64,000 nucleotides of DNA, from NCBI GenBank assembly GCA_022496805.1, contig CM040089.1, positions 36,998,372-37,062,371 of the forward strand. Reading direction: 5' to 3'. The notes under the pieces were generated by a model that saw nothing but the letters and a program-made list of their open reading frames with translations, made no database searches and had not been told where the DNA came from. This DNA is from Pohlia nutans. Taxonomy: Eukaryota; Streptophyta; Bryopsida; Bryales; Mniaceae. Each line of letters starts with the position of its first letter. The first letter of the stretch is position 1. Shown one piece after another: positions 21,906 to 36,404 of this stretch. The position numbers and the translations under genes are program-made.

Positions 21906-24900
21906 CCCCGGGGCTCCATAAATAATGGGTAGTAAGTGACTAAAAGAGATTAGTGAGACTTGAGAGAGACTTGAGCAGCACTTGAGCAAAGACAGATTTG
22001 AGCGACACTTGCGAGGAGAGAGATGAGGTACTTGAGAGGAGAGAATTAGGGTGAAGATGATGATGAATCCACTGCTGTAGATACTTGAGAGGAGCCCCTG
22101 CTCTAACTGTAGATGATGGTGAACATTTTTTGAAACGAGACGTGAGAAGCAGAGAAGATGTCTTTTCTGAGAGAAAGAATAGCTCTACATCCCTTGTTTG
22201 TGCATCTCCACCTATATCCATCACTCTTTCTTGCCTCTAATTTCTCTCTCCTCATCCTCACATTTCTCACAATTTCTCTCAATAGGGATTAGGCAGACCT
22301 CTCTCTTCTAGAAAATGCATGGTGCTCTTTGAGGTTGGAATAATTTCTGAAAAATCAACCCAAGTGAGCTAAAAGTGTGCCTCCATTGTGCCTTCAAAAA
22401 GATCAGGGAAAACTGTAACTGGTTTCATTTTGTGGGGTAAAGTTTGGAATGCGAGTCAGAGATTTGCGAAGAACTCCAGAAGATTCAGCACACCGATTAC
22501 ACATTACCTAGCTCGATCCCGTAGAGTAGACAATCCCATCTTGGTGTTGCAGAGTTGATACTTGAGAAGCTGTCAATACGCATTCACAGATATTATACAT
22601 ACATTTTAGACTAACTTTTTACTGGAGATATTTTTTGGACTGCCTAAGCTTGTGGAAGTATTAGTGGTATGTCTGTAGGTAAGAATTTACATTTTTAGTT
22701 TGAAAGTATAGCCTGAAGTAACATGCTTTAAGCTTTGACACTAAATAGATTGATGAGTGTAAGTTGGATGAGGTATTTTGCAACATGTTTTTGGTAATGT
22801 TGTTGACTAGTCATATGTTCTTTTTGAACGGCCGATTAGAACTAATATCATTTGATTCCTAAATGTCGTGGTATGGTACTTGGTCGTATGAAACTGGGAA
22901 GAATTGTTGCATACGTTAGCACATGAAAAGAATAGGTACTAAGGTAGAAGGTCATTTGGTGGCTACTTTTCTATTGTCACCATGCATGCATTTGGTGCAA
23001 AATCATCTCTTGAACAATTGAGATTTGGAACACAATGGAATGTAATAATGGGGTGACTTAGTGGTCATCATAGGATATTTTCCATTTTGAGTAGGACCGT
23101 AGTATGAAGTACAGATGTGGCACAAATCAAAGTTTCTTACCAAACCAAGTCAATGAAAACAATGAAGTGATTTATATTTATTTTCTTCTTTTCTTTTCCT
23201 TCTTTATTTAACTGAATTTTCCCTTCTTAAACTAAATTTGAAGAGCCCTCTCAAAGAGCCCTTTCAAAGCCCTTTTAATGGGGTGTATCTTGGTCATTCA
23301 ATGTCCAAATCAAGATCTTTTGGGTCTATTATATTTAGTTTTCAAACGTGATTCTAATAATCTTAATTTAACTTCAAATTTCCATTTTTAGTAAAAGATA
23401 ATTTTAATGTGGCGTGCCTATTTAGAGGCCCCGGTGGAGATGCTCTTAGTGGGTACAATACCTCTAACTCGCTACAAGCAATTAAAGTCATTTTTTGTCT
23501 CTGCCCCATCGGGGAGAGACAACAAAAACGCTTCATTTTCAAGGAGTTACCGATGGTTGAATAGTATAAACAAGCTGTAAAAGTAAATCTAGGGTAAATA
23601 CTAAAGCAGAGACTACGCCACTAGTTGCTTGTTTGCATAGTATACAAATTGACTTTAAAAAACATGCACCAAAGAAACGTGTATACCATACCCGGCTGTT
23701 AGGATCGGAAAAATTAATCATAAAAAGAGAAGCCCAAATCTTTTGGAAATTATTTTTTCAAAAAAAACTATTTGGTATGGTCAAAAAGAGAATCTTGGAG
23801 AATATCCACAAAATCTGGCATTTGTTGAAAAGCAATTTTCTATAAAAAAATTATTCGACATGATCTATCAACCCCTGACGGACTGACAATTGGATATAGT
23901 ACAACATTTCACAAAAGCTTCGAAAATCACTCATTGTGTGCACAACTTTGCTAATTAGAAGTTGGGTGTAGTCTCGTTTCGAAGATAATTGCGAGAGCTT
24001 CGATTAGATATCACATTCAAGCCACTTGAGGTTTCCAATTGAGTCCACAACCACCAAAAAATGATAGACACCAAGTGAAGAATGATATATCTTCAAATAC
24101 TCAGTGTACAAACAACTCTTGGAATCATATGAGCTTAGACTTTTTGAGATCATGTTGAGATGTACTACAAGATAGAGTATTTGTTTCATTTAGTAATAAA
24201 ATGCTCATTTTATTGAGGGTGAAAATCTCCTTGCTTCTATGCTTGAAAGTGCAAGTTTTGGAATAAGTAGCTGTAGGGTGCGGCTTGCCAAAGAAGCCCT
24301 ATCTATGCTTTTTATAGTCGTACACCAGGTTTCAAGCTAAACATGTTGCTTCTCCTCTGCCTCTAAAATACCACCACTTTTTAACCCCTAATTTTTCAAG
24401 AGACCAGATTATGGTCTCAGCTCATTTTGGGCAACTCTATTTGACTTCAAATTATGTCATTTTGTTTTAAGAATTTTTTGGAAAGGTGCAGAACTTTGGA
24501 ATCCAAATACTTACAAACAACAATTAATTTTGAATTGAATTTTTTTCACATTATTTGATGTCGTACACTACAACTTTCACCACAACTTTCACAACATTTA
24601 CAACTTTCACCACAACATTCATCACAACTTTCACCACAACTTTCACAACATTTACAACTTTCACCACAACATTCATCACAACTTTCACCACAACTTTCAC
24701 CACAGCTTTCACCACTGACAACTTTCACCACAACTTTCACCACAAACTTTCACTACAGTAACTATATCTAAAAGCGACCTTTTCCTTAAATTATCCCTAG
24801 CTCAATCTTCCATAGTAAGTAGATTCTGACACCCTACTATTGATGAGAATGTGCACAATCTAAACATTAGAGTTTAGGGTCGCTTTATGGTCAACCTATA

Positions 24901-25920
24901 GTCAACACTTTGGAAATTCATTACTTATTCATACGGTGTCCAAATAATGCATGCTAAAGTGCGTTGGAATCCTCTTGAACTTGCTATTAAGACCCACCAA
25001 ATATATTTTCTGTTTTATGTGTGTAAATAGGCTTAGTTGGTAAGGTGGGCACTTTAAGGTATAGTTACCTTATAGCTTTTTTAAATTTTATTCTCACAAC
25101 TTTCATGAATATGGCATGACTTTTTGAATGAAAACAATTGTGGTTTTATTTGTCACCAAAAAAACAATTAATTTTTTAAAATCATTCAAATAATAGGAAC
25201 CACTCAAAACAGCTGAAAGCCTAAGGTGTGTTCACTTTCTTACATGAAATTGAAGAATACATGAAACACTTGCTGATTTGTCAAGCACAGATTGCTGATT
25301 GTTGGTATTATTACATGACGAAACTAATCCTGCAGCACCTTGATTTTCATACCACACAATATGCATAAATATTAAAACTTTGAATGATTCTGGTGAGCTG
25401 ATATTACTGTTAAATTCAAATAAACCATAATCAAGAAATAAATAAATTAGCAATCGAATTCTTGCCAAATGCACCCCACAACAGCCAAGCCGCCAGGATA
25501 ACCAGAGTAGGCACTACCCAATAATGTGAAAAAAGTAAACACATCATGCCCGGAATTGACTAGCCAAACTAGGGTCATAACCAGTAGTCGCAGTTTCCGT
25601 ATATCCTCATTAAAATTATAAGAGGTAATTTAACTCGCGCTATAGCACTTGTTCTGTCCATCACAGTACAATCAAGCACACAGAATCCTGTGTGCCATTC
25701 CTGCTCCTGTTTAGAAGGCATTATCATTTTATCCACAAAGGCCAAGTCATCTCAACGTCTCAACAGGTATGTCATTGTAAGCAACAATGGACATTGAGGG
25801 CAGGTAAGCATGGGAGCGATGGACAAAAGGTGCAACTCACTATAACATGCAGTACCAATATAATTGCATTACCACTCATGAACATGCCCCAAAATCTAAT
25901 GTGCTAATGCACGAACTCAT
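21906..25920. other. intergenic DNA between kinase fusion and repair nuclease
   Basis: No gene recognised. 21950-22100 has repeated ACTTGAG/GAGGAGAGA units. 23230-23460 resembles short elements with AGATGCTCTTA ends. A TTAACCCCTAAT terminus at 24381 has no partner that I found. A minisatellite occupies 24565-24750. The last ~300 bp before 25921 probably include the 3' untranslated region of the repair nuclease gene. Confidence 0.45.
24565..24750. repeat. TTTCACCACAAC minisatellite with higher-order unit
   Basis: Variants of ACTTTCACCACA and ACATTCATCACA repeat about fifteen times. A longer block containing CAACATTTACAACTTTCACC occurs twice, giving a second-order duplication of about 66 bp. 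Translated on the minus strand it gives CGESC repeats, but I regard that as coincidental. Confidence 0.8.
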
Positions 25921-28900
25921 TCAGGGCTGTTTGGAAGGCTGCTTTCTGCGAAGGAAAGGCATTGCTCGTAATCCACTACCCACACTTGGATCCACTTGTG
26001 CACTTGTCACATCATCCTCTCCAGCAGCCAACAGATCAGCGATCTTTAATCCGGTTGTCGATTGGATCTCTGTTGTCAATTCCAGATCTTCAGTTTGTAA
26101 ACCTGCTGAAGTAGAAACTGGGTCACCAGTACTGCGCTGGGAAGAACCAACGCCGTTAGACTGGCCCTCATTCAGATCACCATGTAATACAGGCTGAATC
26201 CTGTCCGGTACATGAAGACCTGAGACTTCATCTTCCTCATCAGGAACGCAAAACCCTCCGCCAGAGAAAAGATATAGTTTCGGCAGTTCTGCAGACTTCC
26301 CTACTGCAACTTGAGATCCATCCTCTCTAGTTCTACGGTCCACGTCCCCATTATTGCTCTGCAATCCTCCAGCCATGTGGTCATCAAGGTTCATCTCAAG
26401 CTGGTCCGATTCACTCCTTGCAAGTTGTGGTGGATTGGATGACTCGCTTCTCAGAGAGACATCATCGTCACTGTCAGATTTATCCACTCCGTCATCAGAG
26501 CCTGTAGGCTCGTGATAATTGGCTTCATTCTTGCGAGCTCTGCTAGACTGCACAAGAACAAAACATTATCCTTAAATTCAGCACTATTTCAGATTCGTGA
26601 TTGAACCACCAAAAAAGGCTATTCACCATTCACTAAAACAAGGTCATCAACCCCACTTTGGATGACTTTTAAGGATAATTCTATTGCAATCAGGAAAATT
26701 AGAGATGGCACACTTTCTCAAAATAAAGTGGAACTTACCCTCCGTGGCGGCAAAAGTTGATCATCCGATTTCCTTTTAAGTCCACCGGGTCCATTCTCCG
26801 TCTCCATTACTACGTTGTCATCGTCACTCTCACTGGAGTGAGCACTACTGTTGTCGTCTTCTATACTAACACCAGAACTTCTACCTTCTCGTCCCCTGCC
26901 TCTTCCCCGTCCTCGTCCCCGTCCCCGTCCCCTCCCTCGAACCGTCTCTTTCTTATGCTTTCCTTTTCCTCGTCCAATTCCTGGATTAAGAACAAGATCT
27001 TCAGAACCTGGAACATCCACAGTATTCAAGTCTGCTTCTTCCTCCAGAAGCTCTGTTTCTATTCTTTCAGCCGACTTCTTGCCTGTGTTCTTTTTCTGCT
27101 TTTGCTTCTTCGCAGGTGCTTGAGAGGGGATGTCCACCATCTCCTTCGACAATCGACCTGTGGTTCCCCGAAGGGCTTTCTGAATGCGTGCACTCCTGAC
27201 TTTTGCAAATCTTTGATTGAACGAGTAAAATGCATCAATACGAAGTTGTGTCTGCAAATTTTGACAACAGTAATACATTGAAAATGAATGAATGCCAGAT
27301 GAATATAAATACAATGACAGTCAGCCTCGAATTGGTAGATAATTCCAATGGAACTGGACAAACTTTACCTCACTTCATATCAATAAGCCTTTGGCTGACA
27401 AGTTTAACTTCAAACAGATGCCAACTAATTTATAAAACATACCTCATGACGATCATATTCTTTCAAAACAGATAGCAACAACTCATCTGCTTTTTCTTTA
27501 GGCCATGAGAATCGCTCGTAACAAAACCTGCAACATAGGCTCTAGTTATTTATGCCACAAGATTTCTATACTTGCAAACGATGTAACCAAACCTAAGGAA
27601 ATACATTATATGTAAAACTGTCAGATATTCTAAAATGTGAAAACAATTCCAACAAAACTTCGACCAACATAGGAAGCTGGAATTACTTTCGGAGAGCCTC
27701 AAGGTCTGGTCGTCCCCATGAGAAGGATTGTTTTGACTTGTCTACTCGTGGACCTTTATATTCAGCCACAACGATTTCGCTTGGAAACGAGTCTGGGATT
27801 TTCCAATTTTTGCTCACAGCCCTCTACAAATTCAGCAATTAACCAGTCAGAATGCCGTCATTGTTGGTCACTAGGTTTGATGACCAACAAACCACTCGGA
27901 ATTATCTCAATAGTGGCTTTAACACAGATATAAAGCAACACAACAGGTACCGGAAAAAACTCTCAAAAAGAAACCGATTGTCTGCTTTACCAAGAAATAA
28001 TGCTGAATTATATCATCTTACATGATTTTCCATGAAGGCTTGCTGGCGAAGATTTCCTCCAGTGTCACCCGGAACATCTCCATTACCAGCTAATTCTGCA
28101 GCTTCATTAGTGTCAACATCCTCTTCAACCGTATCATTAGATCCTCCTTTGTTGCCCTTTCCTTTGCCCTGTGAACCCTTTCTTTTGGATCCCCGACCTT
28201 CAAGTCCAAGAAGTGACAAATCTACAGACTCCACAAACTCTTTGAATTTTTTGAGCCCACCCTCCTCGTCAAATGCATTAACCACCTCAATGGCGTTCAC
28301 TATACCAATGCCACTGCCAACAAAAAATGACGTGATAGAAATTAATAAAGATCGTGCTTGGAAGGTTGTTACACAAAAAGCATTCAGAACACCAAGCTTA
28401 TTTGAAGGACAGTTCGTCGTTCCGTCAATCTCCTGTTTCTGTCCGACCTAAACCAGTACCTAAGAAACTTAGAACTTAGAAGGACGTCCAAAGTGTGCAC
28501 AAAGTTCTGGTAATCCTATTTCAGTTTGAACACACAACCGAACCTCATGGTACTACACACTATTGCACGCAACTACAGAAGATAAACATACTAGCCCAAT
28601 GGACCTTGTAAACAACTTCCACTTTGAATGCCACTTAGTAATACATTTTACTAAGAACTCCACCTGATGCCTTCAGTGTAGTCACTGCCCAGTAATAGGG
28701 CCATTTGTATAAGCTTATCTCGATTCAGTCCCAAGTCGGTCTCAACATCCTGTATATTGCACAGTTTGAAAATGATTAAAGTTCAACAGACCAAACAATT
28801 TCAGAAAAATCCAGCAAAGAAATAGCAATTCTCAACTATGAAAGCAATGATATCGGTTAATGTACACTAACAAAATTGTTGTGAAAAAACTGTATTTTAC

Positions 28901-31900
28901 CTTCATGTAGTACGTTTCCACATATTTACGGTCGTCAAAGATGTTCTTGTAAACATTGCGGCCTCCAAATAGGAAGACATCAACATCATCTGTCACAACA
29001 CCATCGACTAACTTCTCTGCATCCAAGAACGCACACTGTGCTTCTGCTTCCATAGGAGCAATCACGTAAGGAATCCCAAACATTTGTAAAAGCTCCTGCA
29101 AATGCACACGTCACAACACTTTTAATACGATTAGATAGTAAAGAGTCTAAGACCTAAGAATCCTATCTCTAGCAGTAGGATGGTCTCGAAATCAACCAAG
29201 GGACTGATCAAAGGCTAAGAGATTTTGTAACTCCTCTTATAAAAAGACCCAAAAGGAAATTTTAGAGGTCGCTATTCACCTGGCATTCTGCAAACATCTC
29301 CGAAGTGACAGAATCTGCATTGCGCTCATTCTTTTTCTGCATTTCACGAAGTTCAGCTTCTTCTTGGAAAAGGAGTTCACGTTCTTTTTCTATCCCTGCG
29401 AGTAGCTCTTCTTGTTCTTTCTCGAGTGCAGCTTGCAATTCAGCTTCATCTCTTGCAAGTGCCTCACGCTCCGCCAATACGGCAGCTTCATGATCCAGCA
29501 TTTCTTCCCGCTCCTTCGCCATATCCATCTCTTCAGCATCTTTTAGCATATCTTCCATTGCCAAGCTACCCTCTGAAGTTGGTTTGACAAAGCTTGGATT
29601 CACAATTACATTCGGCCCAGCACTGCCTTCAATTGTTATAGCCTTTTCTACCTCCGGGGATTGAGGAACGTCGGTTTGAGATTCAATGCGAAGTGCTACA
29701 CTCTCCTCTATCCCATTTGTTGATGACTTCAGATTCTGTTTAACAAGATCTGTGCCAACTTCCCTGTTTTCAACGTGACTATGAGCTAGCATTGATTCAC
29801 TATTCTTCACCTTCAAACCACCATTAGGGTGAAACACGTTCTTCTTCTCTTCATCCTCCTCAGGTAGGTTCTGACCTGCAAACTCCTCCATACCAGCACC
29901 GACAGAAGTGACTAGTTTCGCATCCAAACTAAGAAGTCCTTGAGGTTGCACTTGTACCTCCCCCCTTCCAAATTTGTCATTGCTTTCAACAAAGTTCACC
30001 CCATTCACCTTCACTTGGGGAAAGCCAGTGGCTGATTCAAATTCTGCTTGAGACACAGTCGTTCTGATCATATCAACAGGAGGCAAAACGGCTGTCTCGT
30101 CAGCCACAGCCTTCCCTTTCCTTGCCCGCTCCCGTGCTATACGAGCTTCTTCTGAATCCATTTGAAGATTGGCAAGAGTTTCCTGCTCCACGACTCTAGG
30201 CACAGCCCCAGAGAACACTTTCCCAGCACCCTCGACTGGTTCTCGGATGACTAACTGGGGAAGGGCATTAACTGGCGCTCTCCATGAGGCAACATCAATC
30301 AGACTACGGCGTGTTGCTTCTTGAAACTCAAACTCCTCTTGAGTCAGTGCCAAGCCTGAAAATTTCAAGAACGTGAGTCGGAAGCATTTTGTACACTACA
30401 AAAACCATGTAGCCATTGACACTACGAGAGAAAAAAACAGGAAGACAGCAAAGATAACTCGAAATCACTGGAACAATGCCGCCTTGGTTCGTCCATGATA
30501 CTATCTTATATCTGAATTCCTCACTGGCTGATAACACAATAAATACTACACATGCAACAGATCATACGATAAAGAGACGGAAAGGCACAACAACATTAGA
30601 AGGGAACCTAGAAATAAAGGAAGAAGCATGCGGATCTGCAAAGATTTCACCAACACAACCACTGGAATTGGAATAAAGTAGAGCCTTTGTAGCAGCAAGT
30701 GAACGAGGACCTGTGACAGTATATCCAACCGCTGGTACTGCCACTGCACCGCTGCCGTCCTCCCACTCTACCTCACTTTCACCACTATCCCCTGAGTCAC
30801 TATCATCACTCGGTCCTGTATATTCAGAATCGGGATATACCCCAGGTTGGGCAGCTCGGACTCTATCATGCTCCGCTAAGCTCTCCTGGATTGCTAGAGC
30901 CATCTCTGCATCACTATCTCCGCCAAAAGACAGATCATTTCCAGTCGGAATATGACTTTCTGGCTCTGTATGAGAGCCATTCCGATGATCGAGCTCTTCA
31001 ATTGCATGGGTTCCCTTCAAACCAAGATCGACTTCATTTACAATTTGACGATCACCATCCTCCCATTCACAGTCATCGTCTTCTGCTAATGCCGTAAGTC
31101 CAGAGGAAGGCTTCAAATTTTGAGACTTTTCAAGTGGATGCCCATCTTCATCACCTACTAAGTCTTTGAACAGATCTAAGTCTTCATCCTCAGCAACTTC
31201 ATTACTGTTGAAGGTGATTTGGATGCTTGACACCTGCGGCATAACATCTGGATTAGCAATTGCCTTCTGTCCTGCACCTACTGCTAAGTCGACGTGTGAT
31301 CCTCCATCGTGCATAAACTGGTTTACTTCTATTGATTTGCCCAATTGCCCATCCTCGCTATTAACGTGCTTAGAAGGAATTCCTGCGAGAGGCTTGGACA
31401 CACTAGCTTTATCTCCGGTCATGAGCCTCTGGAATTCTGCATCTCCATTATTGACTAAACTCTCTGCGAAGGATGACATATTATCATCCTTCGGTTCTCC
31501 AAGTGCTTGCCGATTCTCCACATCCTTCATGAGATAGAGATTCCACTGCAAATCTCGAGTCATACGGACACCCATGCCTCGAACTCTACTCACACGAGTC
31601 CTCCCCTTTTCATCCACATATGTTTGAACAGTGCTATCTGGATTCCCAGCTTCATCCAGTTCTGTACTCAGCATTCCCTCCTTCAGCGGCAACGACCTGT
31701 AAGTAGACAATTTCGTAAATTCAGAGAGCTCCAAATCTCGTTCAATTTCGTTTAAAGCGATTTGCAATCGTGTCCGTGCAACATTACATAGATTAAATTT
31801 CTGTCCAGGGTTTTGCCGTCCAGCCGGAGTCCTAAACTGGGTATTCGTATAAAATTACCTGAAATCGGTTGATAGAAGTGTTGAGGTACTATCCGGTGGA

Positions 31901-34838
31901 GGTTGAACTTTTGGTTCAGGAGGTTTCGATCCAGTTGGCATTGAATTACCACCGCCTTCTCCGGTCAAGGCCCTGTCGACTTCAATATGAGTTGAAACTT
32001 GAGAGTAAAAATCTTGAAAATAGTCTTGATAGTAAAAAAACATACACGGGGCTTATATTGGTGAAACAACTTGTCAATCTAAAGTGATAGCTTACTCTCA
32101 CATTGGAGGACCAATCGATAACAGTGTGATTCAAAAAACATTGCCTTTCTCTTGTAAGCTCAACACAAGGATTCCAGCCTTTCGTGTATCTTCAAAAGTA
32201 ATGTGGTTAATCATTAGCTCCTCACTAGAGCTAAAAGCCAAGTATAGGAAGAACAAAACCCTTTCATTCATCACCGGCAAGAGTCCCCTGTAGAGAACAG
32301 GTCAAGAGTCTTACGATTTGTCTCCTTGATAAGAACTGGAATAGATGAACTCCCGATTAGTCTCTGATGCAATGCGAGTGCTCGGTACCCCTCCCACACC
32401 CTTAACAGCAGCAGCTTTCTGTGCATCGGAGATTCCTCTGCGAAATGCTACCGTCTTCAAATAGGCTTCAATTTGTAATTGAGAGAAAGAAGATGGGGCC
32501 TGCACACGTTTCCAAAAACAGCAATGTCAGCAGTTGTAGACTGCCAATACTAGCAGACACATGGAGTCTGGTCAAAACCAAGCGTGATGCCTTGCCTACA
32601 GCAGAAGAACATAAAAAGAAATGAAAATGCCAATCTGTGCTTAGGACCCCTGTACTAATCTATGACGGTTCCTTAAACCAATCGAGTTCAAAAGTGTCAT
32701 GTCTCCTGTGAGTCACTAAAATTTTGCAACAAAAGGAATAGATGTACAACCTTGGCAACCTTCTGAAACTTATGTCGATTTTCGGCCACAAGCTGCTCTC
32801 TCATCTGCACGATGTATACAAATTACTTTTTGCACCTAGAATGTTGGCAGGTCATCAAACGGTTCCAAAGATCACGCTAAGACAATGCAAAAGAAATGTC
32901 TTTCAGAACTGTGGCGATGGCTCTAAACCTCAGGATGATTACAACAAACAATCCGCAGCACCAAATGGATAGCATTACAAAGTAATGAAGTAATTTATAA
33001 TTAAATGAGGAATTGAGTGCAATCCATAAAGATCGATGTTAACTAGTCTCACCTGGACCAAAAGATCCAGCTGCATTGAAGCCGGGAGAGATGCCAAAAC
33101 CGCAGGATCCACTTTGCCTTCCGTTGATGGCTGCAAAATCATGTCCGATTGGGTCAATAGATATGGTCTTAACACTACAATTTTCGATGAAATTTCTGAA
33201 AGAGATTGGTAATCCAAACGCTTCCCTACTGTAAGAGCATTGTAAACTGCGGTTAAGATACGTGTGTAAAATACTAAACCATCATCTACCCCTTGAATAG
33301 ATGCAGTAACCACAACAAACAATCATTAAAAAAAATCCACGCTAAAATCAGCAACCAAAACAGACGAAAAATATAAGGATTCAATATGACAACTAAAAGT
33401 CTTACTAAATCTACCCAAACTGACAAATACAACCAAGGACAGAAATAGCGGACTAGAAAATCACTCAGAAATATATAATGTACATATATAAAGTACATCA
33501 ATAGGAACTTATCCAGATTTTCACATTCAAAGATTATGAGTGTGTGAATGAAGAGGCGTATACTCACGAGATAAACAAGCTCCTCTTCCTCGTCTTCCTC
33601 ATCGAAGTGCTGGTTTTCTACCTCGTTCCAGCTGTTCAACTCTTGCGTTACATGTTCTTGTCTATCAGAAGTTGTATTGTCTTCCTTCTCCTGTCCTTTC
33701 ACTGCTGTTGCAAGCCTAAAACATTGATCAGATCACACAGTCGTAATTAAGTTCATACGTATAACCTAAGTGCCTAAATTAGACAAATGAAGAAAGGAAT
33801 ACAACCAGGTACAACAGATGAAAGTACAACTTACAAAGCATCTCCAGATCCCTCCTTGTGCAGATCACCATGTGACATCTCCAGATCATCCTTGTCATTG
33901 TTGTTATCCTTCGCCACTGATTTAGCCTGCGGTCCGGTCTTACCAGCGATTTCTTCCAACTTCCTAGTCCGCAGCTGTTAAAAACATGGTGCCAACAGCG
34001 GTTGAAATTTAAGAACAAAACAACAGCACCAAAATCACCTGTTAACTGAGGACGAAAAACAGCAACGATTCCTCATGAAATTGATCCCCAACAGCCTTAT
34101 AAATTAACAAAGTTTTCAATTTACATCATTCCAAAATAAATCTTATGAACTCGTCTATCTAACAATTACCAGCCCAACTAGTAGAGAAATAATATAATCT
34201 CCTATCCTTAAGTACTATCCTGGAAACCACCGAACCATAAACCCTAAACCCATGGCTTACAATGGAAAAGGTGCCTTCCCAGCACTTGACTAGCAGGTTC
34301 TTTAGAAATCATGGCGTCCATGGCAGCAATTCAAAAAGAAAAAGAAAAAAACAGAATCACGAACTAATACTTCACCAGCAATCAGAGAATTCTCACATGA
34401 TTCAAAAGCAGCTTCTCAGCGGTCTTACGAATTCTGGACTGAGCTTGCTCCCGCTGCCTCCGGCGAGCTATAACAGTGCGCCTCTTCAAAGCCGGTGTGC
34501 CTCCGTCAAACACAAACACAGGCTTTATACGCAGAAACAGAAGCTTGCAAATTCGACGGAAGAATCCCAACAAGTGCGCATTGCGGATCATGTCTCCACG
34601 ATCATCACGCATTGCTTTCATAAATTGGATGATCCATATACTGGCATCTGTTCACACATTCAATTAAACCACATCAGCAACATCGTCTCTCCAGAGAAAA
34701 AGGAAAACAACAACACAATTGACTCTCGAATTTCAAATTAATTCACATACCTATAGCAAGCTTTCGGCTCCCCAGTGACTCCACCGAAACGCGTCGTCCG
34801 ACAGGAGCGAGAAGCTCCCACAAACCGTGAACTCCCAT
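25921..34838 (-). CDS. UVH3: XPG/Rad2-family DNA repair endonuclease (UVH3-like)
   Basis: This is the plant XPG homologue, which cuts DNA 3' of lesions in nucleotide-excision repair. I place 17 exons: 34838-34751, 34647-34397, 33974-33835, 33715-33568, 33130-33053, 32804-32751, 32499-32315, 31972-31859, 31696-30651, 30355-29280, 29095-28901, 28749-28664, 28313-28022, 27823-27687, 27527-27443, 27251-26739, 26547-25921. All have GT/AG borders, and together they give 1704 codons plus a stop. The N-domain starts [12 protein letters not shown]; metal-binding D30 (LAIDAS) and D77 (VFDGG) are present. The I-domain has MEAEAQC (E1076, E1078) and TDDVD (D1096, D1099), followed by the helix-hairpin-helix [17 protein letters not shown]. 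Two ubiquitin-interacting-type motifs occur: [13 protein letters not shown] and [12 protein letters not shown] long acidic spacer separates the N and I domains. An Arg-Gly run lies in exon 16, and the C-terminus has [11 protein letters not shown]. The exon 9 donor and exon 8 acceptor are the least certain borders. Confidence 0.92.
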
Positions 34839-35405
34839 CCCGCCTCCAGAATTTGTACAGGCTAAACCTAATTCTTACAAAATCGTTACACACCTAAACT
34901 GCAAAAAAACTTGAGTGTATATGATGATATATACTCAACAGTGCAAAATTGAACAAGAAACTAACCCTAACACAACATCGCCACCATGGGAAGACAAGCT
35001 TCAGCGAGAAGCAAAAGCCATAGATTGAGCTTGGAGGCGTCGTCACGTGAGCTCATGGCCATGTCACGGCTTGATGAAAATCAGTGAGAGGAGGAGCAGC
35101 TGCTGGTGCAGAACCCCTTGACCAGAATAGAAAGCTAGATTGGTGGCCATGGCCAGCTATGAGAGTGTTCAATTCTCTGACGGAGATGCTGGAGGTGAGT
35201 GGATCAATGGCGAAGAGCTGCACACGAAAACCCTGCCGCTTCTGCTCAAGAGAGCGGCCTTCCTCGGACGTACTGTACAGTCCAGTAGATGCTGACCTGA
35301 AACCCGGAGGGTATCAAGCAGGGTGAGTTGCGGTTCTCAATCCGGGTATTTCTCACTCGCCGTACCGGTTCATGGGGTCAGTTGCAGCTCCTCTATGAAA
35401 TACCG
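34839..35405. other. upstream region of the repair nuclease
   Basis: The first ~150 bp are the likely 5' untranslated region and promoter of the XPG gene. At about 35145-35290 a plus-strand frame gives protein-like text (GGEWINGEELHTKTLPLLLK) without a Met or a recognisable family. It may be an exon relic. Confidence 0.35.
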
Positions 35406-35407
35406 TA

Positions 35408-35802
35408 AGGTGGTTACCCCATTACCAACTGGCTCCTTTCACCAACAGCTAGTGGCATTATCCACAATCAATGCTGCAATGATGTTGGTTGTAGCTTGAG
35501 TTACAGTTGGTAATGGGTTCTCTCTTGTTGGTTTTAGTATATGTAAGTGTGGTTATGGATTCGTTGTTGTTGGTTTAAGCATTTTCTCTAGACAGAAAGA
35601 GGTGTACCTATATGACGTGAATGGGATGCGTCATACTTCAACTTTGAAAATTTATAACTAATTCATTCTTCATCCAAAAATTATGTTTCAACTTGTGTTG
35701 GAATCTATTTCTTCTTGCCTACCTCTAAAAAATAATAATACTAAATAATATCAATGCCTCATATCCGTATTTCTTATTCAGTTGGGAATGGGGTAACCAC
35801 CT
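35408..35802. mobile_element. TA-flanked MITE with ~24-bp TIR
   Basis: The ends AGGTGGTTACCCCATTACCA and its complement (GGGAATGGGGTAACCACCT) are bounded by TA at 35406-35407 and 35803-35804. The body is 395 bp and non-coding. A TA duplication suggests a Tc1/mariner-type parent, different from the Stowaway copy just downstream. Confidence 0.75.
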
Positions 35803-35839
35803 TAGTAGCATGGCAGCTTCAACTCTTTCATGTCAAATA

Positions 35840-35920
35840 CTTCCTCTGTTCCACTAAAACACTTTGTTTCCTTTTAACATTACAAAAAAAAACATGGTTT
35901 TTTTAGTGGGACAGAGGGAG
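35840..35920. mobile_element. minimal Stowaway-like MITE
   Basis: The 81-bp element begins CTTCCTCTGTTCCACTAAAA and ends TTTTAGTGGGACAGAGGGAG, with TA at both flanks. The CTCCCTCYGTCCCA-type terminus is the classic Stowaway (mariner) end of plants. Confidence 0.85.
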
Positions 35921-36363
35921 TAATTAATTAGGTTTTAAAAATAGAGTTTGACTTTTCAAAATTTAGGGAATGTTCCTTCATATTATTGTTTTTTCATACA
36001 AATAATATATTTTTAAACATTGGAATTAAAAAAAAATCAACAATCTTGAAAATAATTTAAAAATTGTCAAAAGCTACCAAGGTACTACAATAGTTATCAT
36101 ATTGGACAAGACATAGACCATAAAGTCAAATGCTAGGTTGTCATGGCCAAAGACCATATACCCAAACCAAAAACTGAAAAGCACATACTCAAACCAAAAA
36201 TCACATATTCAAATCAAAAACTATACACATGAAGTCAAAGATCAAAATGTCATGTGTGTCAAATATATTTTATTTTATTTTAAGAATAGTTAAGTTTCTA
36301 ACTCTTACATATGGTGCTTAATTTAAAATAGGATCTTAGAGAGAATTTGGTTGTAGTTTGCCA

Positions 36364-36404
<41 letters not shown>

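Noticed and set aside
24546..24761. Cys-rich (CGESC) frame on the minus strand
   Set aside because: It is the translation of a 12-bp minisatellite; the opposite strand gives an equally regular Thr-rich frame. No start context or flanking exons.
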